From NCBI RefSeq assembly GCF_000739595.1, contig NZ_BBJP01000023.1, positions 1-64,000 of the forward strand: a stretch of DNA of 64,000 nt. The letters run 5' to 3'. The notes beneath the pieces are model-generated. The model searched no databases and was not told the origin of the DNA. It saw nothing but the letters and a program-made list of their open reading frames with translations. The DNA comes from Halorubrum halophilum. Its GTDB lineage: Archaea > Halobacteriota > Halobacteria > Halobacteriales > Haloferacaceae. The translations under genes and the position numbers were made by a program. Within the stretch, counting starts at the first letter, position 1. Each line of letters opens with the position of its first letter. This document shows positions 24,753 through 32,207 of this stretch, one piece after another.

Positions 24753-26717
24753 GTGAACTGTCTGTTCGTGGGGGCCGGAGCGATCGCGCCGGAGTACGCC
24801 GCCGGGCTGTCGGGGAGTTCGCTGTCGCTGGCCGGCGTCGTCGACCTCGACGGCGACCGTGCCGCGGCGCTGGCCGCGGCCCACGACTGCCGGTCGTTCA
24901 CCGACCTGGAGACGGCGCTCTCGGCCGTCGACGCGCCGCTCGTGGTGAACCTGACGAGCCACGCGGCCCACGCGCCGGTGACGCGGACCGCGCTCGGCGC
25001 CGACCGCCACGTCTACTCGCAGAAGCCGCTCGCGCTCGACGCCGACGAGGCGAGGGAGTTGGTGGCGCTCGCCCGCGACCACGACCTCGCACTGGGCTGT
25101 GCGCCCGGGACCCCGCGGGCCCCCTCGCAGCGCCGCGCGGGCCGCCTTCTTGCGGACGGTCGACTCGGCCCGGTCGGGCTGGGGTACGCTCACGCCCACG
25201 TCGGCCGCGTCACCGACTGGCACGACCGCCCGGACTCCTTCCTCGAGATCGGCCCGCTGTACGACGGGGCCGTCTACCCCCTCGCGCTGCTGGTCGCGTG
25301 GTTCGGTCCCGTCGAGCGCGTCCGCGTCGCCGACGCCCTCGACGTCTGGCCCGAGCGGGAGGCGCGGCGGCCGTCGACGCCGAGCCACGTCGAGGCGACG
25401 CTGGCGTTCGCGTCGGGGCCGACCGTCAGGCTGACCGCGAGCTTCTACGCCCCCCACCGGAGCCGGGAGTTCTACGGGCTGGAGCTCCACGGCGACGACG
25501 GCTCGCTGTATCTGAAGGGAACCGGCGCGATGGACACCGCCCGCGATCACGTCCGGTTCGGGCGCGTCGGACGGGAGTACGTGAGCGCGCCGTCGACCTC
25601 ACCCGAAGAGCCCTACGCGTACGTCGACGCCGTGGAGCGCCTCGCCGCGACCGTTGAGGCGGGCTCTCCCTCGCGGGCCGGGGGGCGCCGGGGCGCGCAC
25701 GTCGTCGCCGTCTGCAACGCGATCGAGGCGGCCGCCGAGGGCGAGGGGCCGGTCGCCGTCGACGACTGCGGAGCGACCGCCGACCCGCCGCCGGCGCCGG
25801 TCGTCAGGCCGGGGGAGAGCGACCGGAGCGCGTCCGCGATCCGCCTCCCCGCCGTCGGCTTCGGCTGCTCGCGCTACCGCGACGGAGAGTACGTCGAGCG
25901 CGCCGACTCGATCGCGACCGCGCTCGACGCCGGCTACCGCCTCCTCGACTCCGCCGAGCTGTACGGCAACGAACACCGGATCGGGGAGCTGCTCGCCGCC
26001 CCCGGCGCGCCGGACCGCGAGCGCGTGTTCCTGATCGGGAAGGCGTGGCGCACCAATCACCGCCGCGAGCACCTGCTCGCCGCCTGCGCCGGCAGCCGCG
26101 AGGAGCTGGGAATCGACGCGTTCGACTGCTACGCGCTCCACTGGCCCTCGGCGCTCGACCACCGAGGCGAGCTGAATCGCCTCGCCGAGAAGCCGGTCGA
26201 GCGGCAGGAGGACCTCACGTTCCCCGAGGGCGAAGGCGGCGAGCCCGCGACCGCCGACGTGTCGCTTGCGACGGCGTGGCGGAACCTGGAGACCGTCCAC
26301 GAACGGGGGTGGACCCGGACGCTCGGGATCTGTAACGTCTCGCGGGCGCAGCTAGAGACGGTGCTCGAAGCGGGCGATGTCGATCCGGCGCTCGTCCAGG
26401 TCGAACGACACCCCTACCGGTCCCGGACCGACCTCGTGGAGTTCTGTCACGAGCGCGGGATGCGAGTCGTCGCGCACTCGCCGCTGTCGGCGCACGGTCT
26501 CCTCGACGAGCCCGTCCTGAACGCGATCGGGACGGAGCGGGGGCTCTCGCCCGCGGAAGTCGTGATCGCGTGGAACGCCTCTCGGGGCGTGGTGCCCATC
26601 CCGTCCAGTACGAGCGAGTCGCACGTCGTCTCGAACCTGGCCGCCGGGAGCGAGCGGCTGACCGCCGACGAGATCGCACGGATCGACGCCCTCCGGGATC
26701 CGGACTTCGAGCGGTAG
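24753..26717 (+). CDS. Gfo/Idh/MocA oxidoreductase fused to an aldo/keto reductase
   Basis: 654 residues from a GTG at 24753. Residues 1-345 are a Gfo/Idh/MocA-type dehydrogenase: Rossmann start CLFVGAGAIAPEYAAGL, then HVYSQKPLALDADEA holding the EKP-like QKP lysine, and a C-terminal beta domain. Residues 365-654 are an aldo/keto reductase with the tetrad in LLDSAELYGNE (Asp, Tyr), LIGKAW (Lys) and ALHWP (His), plus the GICNVSRAQL and IPSSTS cofactor segments. Both halves use NAD(P) and act on sugars, so the protein could oxidise and reduce one carbohydrate in two steps. The fusion is unusual. It is divergent from the sulfatase-like gene. Confidence 0.82.
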   Translation: MNCLFVGAGAIAPEYAAGLSGSSLSLAGVVDLDGDRAAALAAAHDCRSFTDLETALSAVDAPLVVNLTSHAAHAPVTRTALGADRHVYSQKPLALDADEARELVALARDHDLALGCAPGTPRAPSQRRAGRLLADGRLGPVGLGYAHAHVGRVTDWHDRPDSFLEIGPLYDGAVYPLALLVAWFGPVERVRVADALDVWPEREARRPSTPSHVEATLAFASGPTVRLTASFYAPHRSREFYGLELHGDDGSLYLKGTGAMDTARDHVRFGRVGREYVSAPSTSPEEPYAYVDAVERLAATVEAGSPSRAGGRRGAHVVAVCNAIEAAAEGEGPVAVDDCGATADPPPAPVVRPGESDRSASAIRLPAVGFGCSRYRDGEYVERADSIATALDAGYRLLDSAELYGNEHRIGELLAAPGAPDRERVFLIGKAWRTNHRREHLLAACAGSREELGIDAFDCYALHWPSALDHRGELNRLAEKPVERQEDLTFPEGEGGEPATADVSLATAWRNLETVHERGWTRTLGICNVSRAQLETVLEAGDVDPALVQVERHPYRSRTDLVEFCHERGMRVVAHSPLSAHGLLDEPVLNAIGTERGLSPAEVVIAWNASRGVVPIPSSTSESHVVSNLAAGSERLTADEIARIDALRDPDFER

Positions 26718-26788
26718 GGGATCCATAACTGACCAGATCCCGCCGATCGGGGCGGTATTCCTATGTGACAGAAGTCCGTGTGTGTGGT

Positions 26789-27175
26789 ATGGCAACGTCT
26801 GAATCTCGGCAGCGGACCGTCGATATCGGCTCGTTGAACGGCCTCCATTGGGTGGGTATCGTCGCGGCCCTGATCTCCGCCGCCGTCCACCTCCTCCTCG
26901 GTGTTAGAATGTTCCCGTCCCCCATGGGAATCAGTTTCATCCTCGCGGGGCTGGGCTTCGTCGGGGGCGTCGGTCTCTTGCTGATCGACTACCGCCGGCG
27001 CGCGGTGTACGGGGTCGGAATCGCCTTCACCCTCGTCCAGATCGTCCTCTGGTACGCCGTCAACTTCGCGGGCGGACCGAAGTCGTTCCCGGCCGATGTC
27101 GGCACGCTCGGCGCCGTCGACAAGATCGCACAGGTCGCGTTGATCGCCGTGTTAGTCGTCCTCCTCCGCCGATAG
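26789..27175 (+). CDS. Four-helix membrane protein (DUF7475-like)
   Basis: 128 residues from the ATG at 26789 (MATSESRQRTVDIGSLNGLHWVGI). Four hydrophobic segments lie at about 20-40, 46-66, 72-92 and 105-126. The pattern NGLHWVGIVAALISAAVHLLLG followed by GISFILAGLGFVGG is seen in haloarchaeal DUF7475 proteins of unknown role. It lies between the reductase fusion and the phosphatidyltransferase, all on the same strand, with gaps of 71 and 74 bp. A link to the glycosyl cluster is positional only. Confidence 0.65.
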   Translation: MATSESRQRTVDIGSLNGLHWVGIVAALISAAVHLLLGVRMFPSPMGISFILAGLGFVGGVGLLLIDYRRRAVYGVGIAFTLVQIVLWYAVNFAGGPKSFPADVGTLGAVDKIAQVALIAVLVVLLRR

Positions 27176-27249
27176 CCGTGCCGCGTCGGAACTGCCGACC
27201 ACGACCCGGGCGCGCCGCCCCGATCACCGAGGCGAGGGGTGACGAGTAG

Positions 27250-28020
27250 ATGGCCGAGGCCCGCCGGCGACGATCCGTTCGCGTCGGGGTCGGCGTCGGG
27301 CTCCCGCTCGTCGCCGCGATCGCGCTCGCAGCCCTCCTGTTGCGGCTGTTCCCCGCGGACGAGATGGGCCGATGGGGGCTCTCTCCCGCCGTCCTCGCCG
27401 GGGTCTGCTGGGCCGGGCAGCTCTGGTACGTCGGCTACGGGCTCGGTCCGGGGCGGCTGACCGGCGGGTTCTGGCGGCGGCTGCTCGGGCTGGCGAACGC
27501 GGTTACGCTCGTGCGGGGAGCGCTGTACGCCGTCGTCGCCGGGTTCGTCGTCGTGCCGCCGGCGACGACGCTCGCGTGGGTGCCCGCGCTGTGTTACGGA
27601 ACCGGCGTCGCTCTCGACAACCTCGATGGGACCGTCGCGCGGACGGTCGGTCGAGAGACGGATATCGGCCGCCGGCTCGACATGGCGTTCGACACCTTCG
27701 GGTTCGTCGCCGCGCCGCTGGTGGCGGTAGTGTGGGGGCTACTGCCGGTCTGGTACCTCTCGATCTCCGCCGCGCGCTACGTCTTCCGCGGGGCCGTGTG
27801 GCTGCGGCGCGTCCGCGGCCTCCCCGTCGGCGACCTCCCCGACAGCGATCTCGGCAAGTACCTCGCGGGCGTGCAGATGGTCTTCGTGACCGTCGCGCTC
27901 GTCCCGCCGGTGCCGACGGATCTCGTGTGGACCCTCGCGCCCGTCGTCCTCGCGCCGTCGCTGGCGGTGTTCGCACGGGACTACCTCGCCGTCAGCGGGC
28001 GGCTCCCCGGCCGCCGGTGA
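27250..28020 (+). CDS. CDP-alcohol phosphatidyltransferase
   Basis: 256 residues, six or seven membrane helices. The family signature is complete at about residues 124-156: D-N-L-D-G-T-V-A-R followed by a G and L-D-M-A-F-D (DxxDGxxARxxxxxxxGxxxDxxxD). Such enzymes move a phosphatidyl or archaetidyl group from a CDP-lipid to an alcohol, for example glycerol phosphate, inositol or serine, in the membrane. In this neighbourhood the acceptor may be a sugar or sugar alcohol. The gene ends 13 bp from the convergent dehydrogenase. Confidence 0.88.
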   Translation: MAEARRRRSVRVGVGVGLPLVAAIALAALLLRLFPADEMGRWGLSPAVLAGVCWAGQLWYVGYGLGPGRLTGGFWRRLLGLANAVTLVRGALYAVVAGFVVVPPATTLAWVPALCYGTGVALDNLDGTVARTVGRETDIGRRLDMAFDTFGFVAAPLVAVVWGLLPVWYLSISAARYVFRGAVWLRRVRGLPVGDLPDSDLGKYLAGVQMVFVTVALVPPVPTDLVWTLAPVVLAPSLAVFARDYLAVSGRLPGRR

Positions 28021-28033
28021 GCGCGGCCGGCGC

Positions 28034-29080
28034 TCACGAGTACTCGAGAATCACCTGTACCGCGGCGTCGGGCGCCGAGTCGAGCAGCTCGTACGCCTCC
28101 GGCGCGCGCTCGAAGGGGATCCGATGGGTGATTAGCTCGTCGGCGGGGATCCAGTCGAGCCGATCGAGCGCCGCGTCCATGCGTCGGTCGCGGTCCCAGC
28201 GCCCCCGGAGCTCGGGACTGATCGTCGACACCTGACTGGAGACGATGTCGATCCGGTCCCGGTGGAACCGCCCGCCCAGATCGATCGGCTCGCGTTTGGT
28301 CCCGTACCACGAGCCGACGACGATCCGCGCGTCGTAGCCGACCGCGCCGAGCGCGTCGTCGAGCGCGCTCGGCTGCCCGGACAGCTCGATCGCGAGGTCG
28401 GCCTGCTCGACGGCAGGATCGGTGTCGACGGGGTCCGTGTCGGCACGGTCTACGTCGGCAGTCTCGGTGTCGGCGAGGTCGGCCGGCGTCGTCGTTCGGT
28501 CGGCGCCGAGCGCCGCGGCGAGCGTCCGACGGCGCTCGATCGGATCGACCACGACGAGCGATTCCAGCGGAAACGCGGCCAGCAGTCGGGTGACGCAGAG
28601 TCCGATCACCCCGGCGCCGAAGACCACGACCCGCTCTCCGAGCCGGGGGGCAGCGTCGAGGACGAGGTTCGTCGCGGTCTCGACCGAGGGGAGGAGCGAC
28701 CCGGCGGCCGGCGTCGTCTCCGGCGGGAGCGCGAGCACCGAGTCAGGCGTCGCGCGAAAGCTCGTCTGATGCGGGACGAACGAGAACACCGGCCGGCTGA
28801 TCCAGTCCGGATCGACATCGGCGCCAACCTCGCGGACGACGCCGCTCGCGGCGTAGCCGTACCGGAGCGGGTACGACAGGTCCCCGTCGAGCGCGTCGAG
28901 GGTCTCGTCCGCCGGGAGGTCGGACGGCATCTGGTCGCGGTACACGAGCAGCTCCGTCCCGGCGCTTATCGCCGACGCGCGGGTGTCGACGAGCAGTTCG
29001 TCGGCGGCCGGCTGGCCGACCGCCGTCTCCCGGAGTTCGACGGTCTCGGGCCCGGTGAAATAGAGTGCTGCGTCGGTCAT
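28034..29080 (-). CDS. Zinc-type alcohol dehydrogenase family protein, probably non-catalytic-zinc
   Basis: 348 residues. MDR-type fold: an N-terminal GroES-like domain (ELLVDTRASAISAGTELLVYR, YGYAASGVVREVG) and a Rossmann domain (VVVFGAGVIGLCVTRLLAAF, VVDPIERRRTLAAALGADR). The classic Cys/His zinc ligands are absent: AISAGTE replaces the usual SxCGTD. It therefore resembles the sorbitol-dehydrogenase-like or BchC/threonine-dehydrogenase-like members that often accompany glycosyltransferase and PTPS genes. An Asp/Thr-rich insert occupies residues 200-225. Convergent with the phosphatidyltransferase gene; probably part of the same pathway. Confidence 0.8.
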   Translation of the reverse strand: MTDAALYFTGPETVELRETAVGQPAADELLVDTRASAISAGTELLVYRDQMPSDLPADETLDALDGDLSYPLRYGYAASGVVREVGADVDPDWISRPVFSFVPHQTSFRATPDSVLALPPETTPAAGSLLPSVETATNLVLDAAPRLGERVVVFGAGVIGLCVTRLLAAFPLESLVVVDPIERRRTLAAALGADRTTTPADLADTETADVDRADTDPVDTDPAVEQADLAIELSGQPSALDDALGAVGYDARIVVGSWYGTKREPIDLGGRFHRDRIDIVSSQVSTISPELRGRWDRDRRMDAALDRLDWIPADELITHRIPFERAPEAYELLDSAPDAAVQVILEYS

Positions 29081-29310
29081 CGGGTCGCGAACTCGGCACG
29101 ATCGTTGGCGACGCCCGAGCGATACCGACCGATTCGGCTCGGCTGGTGACGTGACACGTAACGTCCCACGGACCGTGCGATGTTAAGTCCTCGCGCCGTC
29201 GGCGGAGCGCGTCGAAACCGACGGATGGGCGATGCGTGGACGGACACGAAAAGAGCGAAATCAAAACGAGAAGTGGAAAGCCGCGTCGGCGGTCGGTCGC
29301 CGCGGGATGC

Positions 29311-30528
29311 CTAGCGGATGACGTCGAGGCCGTTGCTCTTCTCAGTCGGCTTGCTGCCGCCGTCGGACTCCCACGCCCCCTGGTCGGCGCCGCCCGAGAC
29401 CGCCGCGTTGCCGGCGGTGCCGTTCGTCTCGGCCGCCCGCGAGCGCGAGTCGCCGAGGTCGTCGGCGTCCACCGCGGCGCGGGACTTGTCGGCCTGCTTC
29501 TGCGTCGAGGGGCCGAGCACCTGCGCGCTCTGGACGCCCGTCATGATCGCCATGACGCGGACCTTCCCCTTGTACTCGTCCTGGATACGTGCGCCCCAGA
29601 TGACGTTGGCGCTCGCCTCCAGCCGCTCGGTGATGTTGTTCGCGATGCCCTCGGCCTCTTTGAGCGTGAGGTCCGGGCCGCCCGTGATGTGGACGAGCCC
29701 GCCGCTCGCGCCGCGGTAGTCGACGTCCAAGAGCGGGTGGTTCATCGCGTCGTTGACCACCTCTTGGGTCTTGTTCTTGTCCTGGGTCTCGCCGACGAGC
29801 ATGACGGCCACGCCGCCCTGGTTCATGATCGTCGACATATCGGCGTAGTCCAGGTTGATGAGGCTCGGCTGGGTGATCGTCTCGGAGATCCCCTTCACCG
29901 TCTCCGCGATGATCTGGTCCATCACGGAGAACGCCTTCCCGATCGGCAGGTTCGGCACGTAGTCGAGCAGCCGGTTGTTGTCGAGGACGATGATCGAGTC
30001 GGCCTCGTTACGGAGGGTTTCGAGTCCCTCCTCCGCCTTCACCGTGCGGGCGCGCTCGACGTTGAACGGCGTCGAGACCATCCCGACGACGATGGCGCCC
30101 TGCTCTTTGGCGATCTTCGAGACGACCGGCGCGGCGCCGGTACCGGTGCCGCCGCCCATCCCGGCGGTGACGAAGACGAGGTCGGCGTCGCCGAGCACCT
30201 CTTTGATCGTGCCTTGGGCCATCTCGGTGGCGCGCTCGCCCATCTTGGGGTCGCCGCCGGCGCCGAGCCCCTGCGTGAGCGACTTGCCCACGAGGATCTT
30301 GGTGTCGGCCTCGATCATCTTGAGGTGCTGTTTGTCCGTGTTGATCGCGACGGTGTCGGCGCCGTCGACGCCGATGTTGTACAGCCGGTTGACCGTGTTG
30401 TTCCCGGCGCCGCCGGCACCGACGATGACGATTCGGGGGTCCCCGAACTCGTCGTCGTCCATGTCGACGTCCATGTCGCGCTTCTCCGCTTCCGCGTTGT
30501 CGAGTGCGTCCTGAACGAGATCTTGCAT
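29311..30528 (-). CDS. ftsZ2: Cell-division tubulin homologue FtsZ2
   Basis: 405 residues. GTPase motifs: [15 protein letters not shown], the tubulin signature [12 protein letters not shown], the T3/T4 loops, and [10 protein letters not shown] before the T7 catalytic acidic region. The N-terminal extension with [14 protein letters not shown] and the C-terminal tail ending GLDVIR identify the FtsZ2 paralogue, which in Haloferax drives ring constriction. It is encoded directly after cdrS with a 4-bp gap, the conserved cdrS-ftsZ2 arrangement, so its expression is set by the cdrS promoter. Complete and typical in length. Confidence 0.95.
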   Translation of the reverse strand: MQDLVQDALDNAEAEKRDMDVDMDDDEFGDPRIVIVGAGGAGNNTVNRLYNIGVDGADTVAINTDKQHLKMIEADTKILVGKSLTQGLGAGGDPKMGERATEMAQGTIKEVLGDADLVFVTAGMGGGTGTGAAPVVSKIAKEQGAIVVGMVSTPFNVERARTVKAEEGLETLRNEADSIIVLDNNRLLDYVPNLPIGKAFSVMDQIIAETVKGISETITQPSLINLDYADMSTIMNQGGVAVMLVGETQDKNKTQEVVNDAMNHPLLDVDYRGASGGLVHITGGPDLTLKEAEGIANNITERLEASANVIWGARIQDEYKGKVRVMAIMTGVQSAQVLGPSTQKQADKSRAAVDADDLGDSRSRAAETNGTAGNAAVSGGADQGAWESDGGSKPTEKSNGLDVIR

Positions 30529-30532
30529 TAGT

Positions 30533-30712
30533 TTACACCTTCGCCCAGTTGCGGTTGCGGCCGCGCTCGTCGCGCTCGCCGTCCTGTTCGTTCAACATGT
30601 CGCGGACGGCCGACCGGATCGCCTCGCTCCGGTTCGGGAACTCGCCCGTCTCGACCATCTGTTCGACTTCGTCGATCTGCTGTTTCGGGATTCGTAGTGT
30701 CACACGCTCCAT
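30533..30712 (-). CDS. cdrS: Ribbon-helix-helix transcription factor CdrS
   Basis: 59 residues from the ATG at 30712, since [20 protein letters not shown] is the RHH start; longer readings add an unrelated stretch. The beta strand VTLRIPKQ and helices ([25 protein letters not shown]) form a compact RHH DNA-binding dimer. CdrS is described as the regulator of ftsZ2 and cell division in haloarchaea, and the locus is highly conserved. The 217-bp promoter upstream contains five GTCTTAC boxes that are candidate operators for RHH proteins. Confidence 0.93.
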   Translation of the reverse strand: MERVTLRIPKQQIDEVEQMVETGEFPNRSEAIRSAVRDMLNEQDGERDERGRNRNWAKV

Positions 30713-30929
30713 TGGTATTCCCCCGGTAAGACGGCGAGCACGCGACGCGTGTGTCTTACAGCGACAAATCGCCCGACGACGGAGGGTCACCCCGACTCGG
30801 ACGGTCGCTGTAAGACGACCGTCTTACGCAGATGTAGTCACCGAGGCTACCAATATAAAAGTACCGGAGGGTGTAAGACATATCTCGAAAACGGCCGAAT
30901 TTTGGCGTATACGGGTATTCAGAAGTCGA
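30713..30929 (-). promoter_or_regulatory. cdrS-ftsZ2 promoter with five GTCTTAC boxes
   Basis: The minus-strand TATA-like sequence is at 30853-30862 (CTTTTATATT). GTCTTAC or its complement GTAAGAC occurs at 30726-30732, 30753-30759, 30810-30816, 30821-30827 and 30873-30879. Boxes 3 and 4 make the perfect inverted repeat GTAAGACgaccGTCTTAC near the expected transcription start. Boxes 2 and 3 extend to a 13-nt inverted repeat (30753-30765 with 30804-30816) that could form a hairpin in the leader of about 120 nt. Confidence 0.6.
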
Positions 30930-31532
30930 TTACTGATCCTTCAATACGTCGGCAGCGGGAGTTCGGCGCCCGCAGCCGGGGCAGAACGCCCAGTCGGTCC
31001 GGAGCTCGTCGCCGCACTCGCAGAACGCTCGGTGGGATTGCTTTTCCCCACAGTTCGGGCAGTAAACGTGGTCAGACGGGACGTTTTCGCCGCATCCGCC
31101 ACAGACGTTTTCCCGCGTTTGCACGTCCGGATCGGCGTGCGTCTTACGCGTCTGCGCGTCGGCGTCCGAGGTCGTCTCACGCGTCACACTCGCGTCGTCC
31201 TCGTCGGCTCCCGGAGCCTCGAGAGTGACGTTTACGTTGATCTCACCGGCGTTTCCGGGCGTATACGTCCCGTGAGGTGCCGGCGAAGGCGCCGCCGGTC
31301 GGTCACCGAACCGCTCGTCCAGCGCGGCGTCGAGCCGATCCGCGATGAGGTCGTCGATCCGATCGGCCAGCGCGTCGTCGACACTCGCGTCCGACGCGCC
31401 CACGTCGTCGCCGTCGGCCGCGCCGCCGAGGTGGGTCCGGAGCGCCTCCCGCATCACCTCGCTTTTGGAGGCATCACACGCTTCCAGCCGCTCGACGAGA
31501 TCGTCGTCGGCCCGGAAGGTGATCTTGCTCAT
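30930..31532 (-). CDS. cdrL: RHH/zinc-ribbon regulator CdrL
   Basis: 200 residues. N-terminal RHH domain (SKITFRADDDLVERLEACD, SKSEVMREALRTHL), an acidic linker of about 90 residues, and a C-terminal double zinc ribbon with four CxxC pairs (CGGCGENVP, YCPNCGEKQ, CECGDEL, FCPGCGRR). It matches CdrL, the longer RHH partner in the CdrSL-FtsZ2 division network. Its position directly upstream of cdrS supports this. It is divergent from the smc operon; the shared intergenic region has a long inverted repeat and a tandem repeat. Confidence 0.85.
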   Translation of the reverse strand: MSKITFRADDDLVERLEACDASKSEVMREALRTHLGGAADGDDVGASDASVDDALADRIDDLIADRLDAALDERFGDRPAAPSPAPHGTYTPGNAGEINVNVTLEAPGADEDDASVTRETTSDADAQTRKTHADPDVQTRENVCGGCGENVPSDHVYCPNCGEKQSHRAFCECGDELRTDWAFCPGCGRRTPAADVLKDQ

Positions 31533-31723
31533 ACCGAACCGATATCAACCCTCACTACAAGTATCTTCTCCTCGTGTCCGACGATCGACAGACACGTTTC
31601 AGTGGGGTGAAACGTGTCTCTTCGGCGCCGCTCAGAAACCATGTGGTACGGACACACCCATGTGGTACGGACACACATGTCTGACGCAGATTTATACGGC
31701 CCGCGTGGGCATACGTGTGTATA
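31533..31723. promoter_or_regulatory. Divergent cdrL / smc-operon promoter with long inverted and tandem repeats
   Basis: A perfect inverted repeat with 12-nt arms (31590-31601 AGACACGTTTCA; 31608-31619 TGAAACGTGTCT) and a 6-nt centre lies mid-region. Two exact head-to-tail copies of CCATGTGGTACGGACACAC occupy 31639-31657 and 31658-31676, just upstream of the plus-strand TATA box ATTTATAC at 31690-31697, which is 27 nt before the ATG at 31724 (leaderless). A minus-strand AGATACTT at about 31558 may serve cdrL. Confidence 0.6.
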
Positions 31724-32182
31724 ATGAGTAACCGGGTCGAGGATCTCGAACGACAGGTCGCGGAGCTACAGGCGGCGGTCAACGGGCTCACCGAGGAGCT
31801 CGTCGAGATGAAAGAGCGCGTCCGACAGGTGGAAGACGCTCAGGAGGTGTCCGTCGCGGCCGACGCCGCCGGGTCGACGGAGTCGACGGAGTCGGCGGAG
31901 CCGGCGCAGGACGGATCGGCTGACGCGGCAACCGAGGAGTCCGAGGCGACCGGCGGCGAGCGCCGGACCCACTCCGACGACCACGTCGAGGTCGTCGAGC
32001 GGACCGACGACGGGCCCGGGGCCGAGGAGTCCGAGGCGACGGACGGCGACGCGAGCGCGTCCGAGGGCGACGTAATCGTCCCCGAGCAGGAGGCGACGAC
32101 GCCGGACGCCGAGGCCGCCGAGGGGTCAGACGCGGACGGAGAGGGCGACGAGGAGTCCGACAGCGACATCATCGTCGCGTAA
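31724..32182 (+). CDS. Acidic coiled-coil protein preceding smc (DUF7518-like)
   Basis: 152 residues from the ATG at 31724. Residues 2-45 (NRVEDLERQVAELQAAVNGL... MKERVRQVE) form a leucine-heptad coiled coil. The remaining 105 residues are a very acidic, disordered Ser/Glu/Ala-rich tail ending SDIIVA. It is 25 bp upstream of smc and is the first gene of the smc-scpA operon, where small coiled-coil proteins of the DUF7518 type are found in haloarchaea. A role in condensin function is suggested by context only. Confidence 0.75.
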   Translation: MSNRVEDLERQVAELQAAVNGLTEELVEMKERVRQVEDAQEVSVAADAAGSTESTESAEPAQDGSADAATEESEATGGERRTHSDDHVEVVERTDDGPGAEESEATDGDASASEGDVIVPEQEATTPDAEAAEGSDADGEGDEESDSDIIVA

Positions 32183-32207
32183 CCGCCGTCTTACCCTCCC
32201 GCGACAC

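Noticed and set aside
29148-29165. GACGT/ACGTC dyad upstream of the dehydrogenase at 29080
   Set aside because: Five-base arms are too short to be convincing in GC-rich DNA and no repeat or TATA box supports it.
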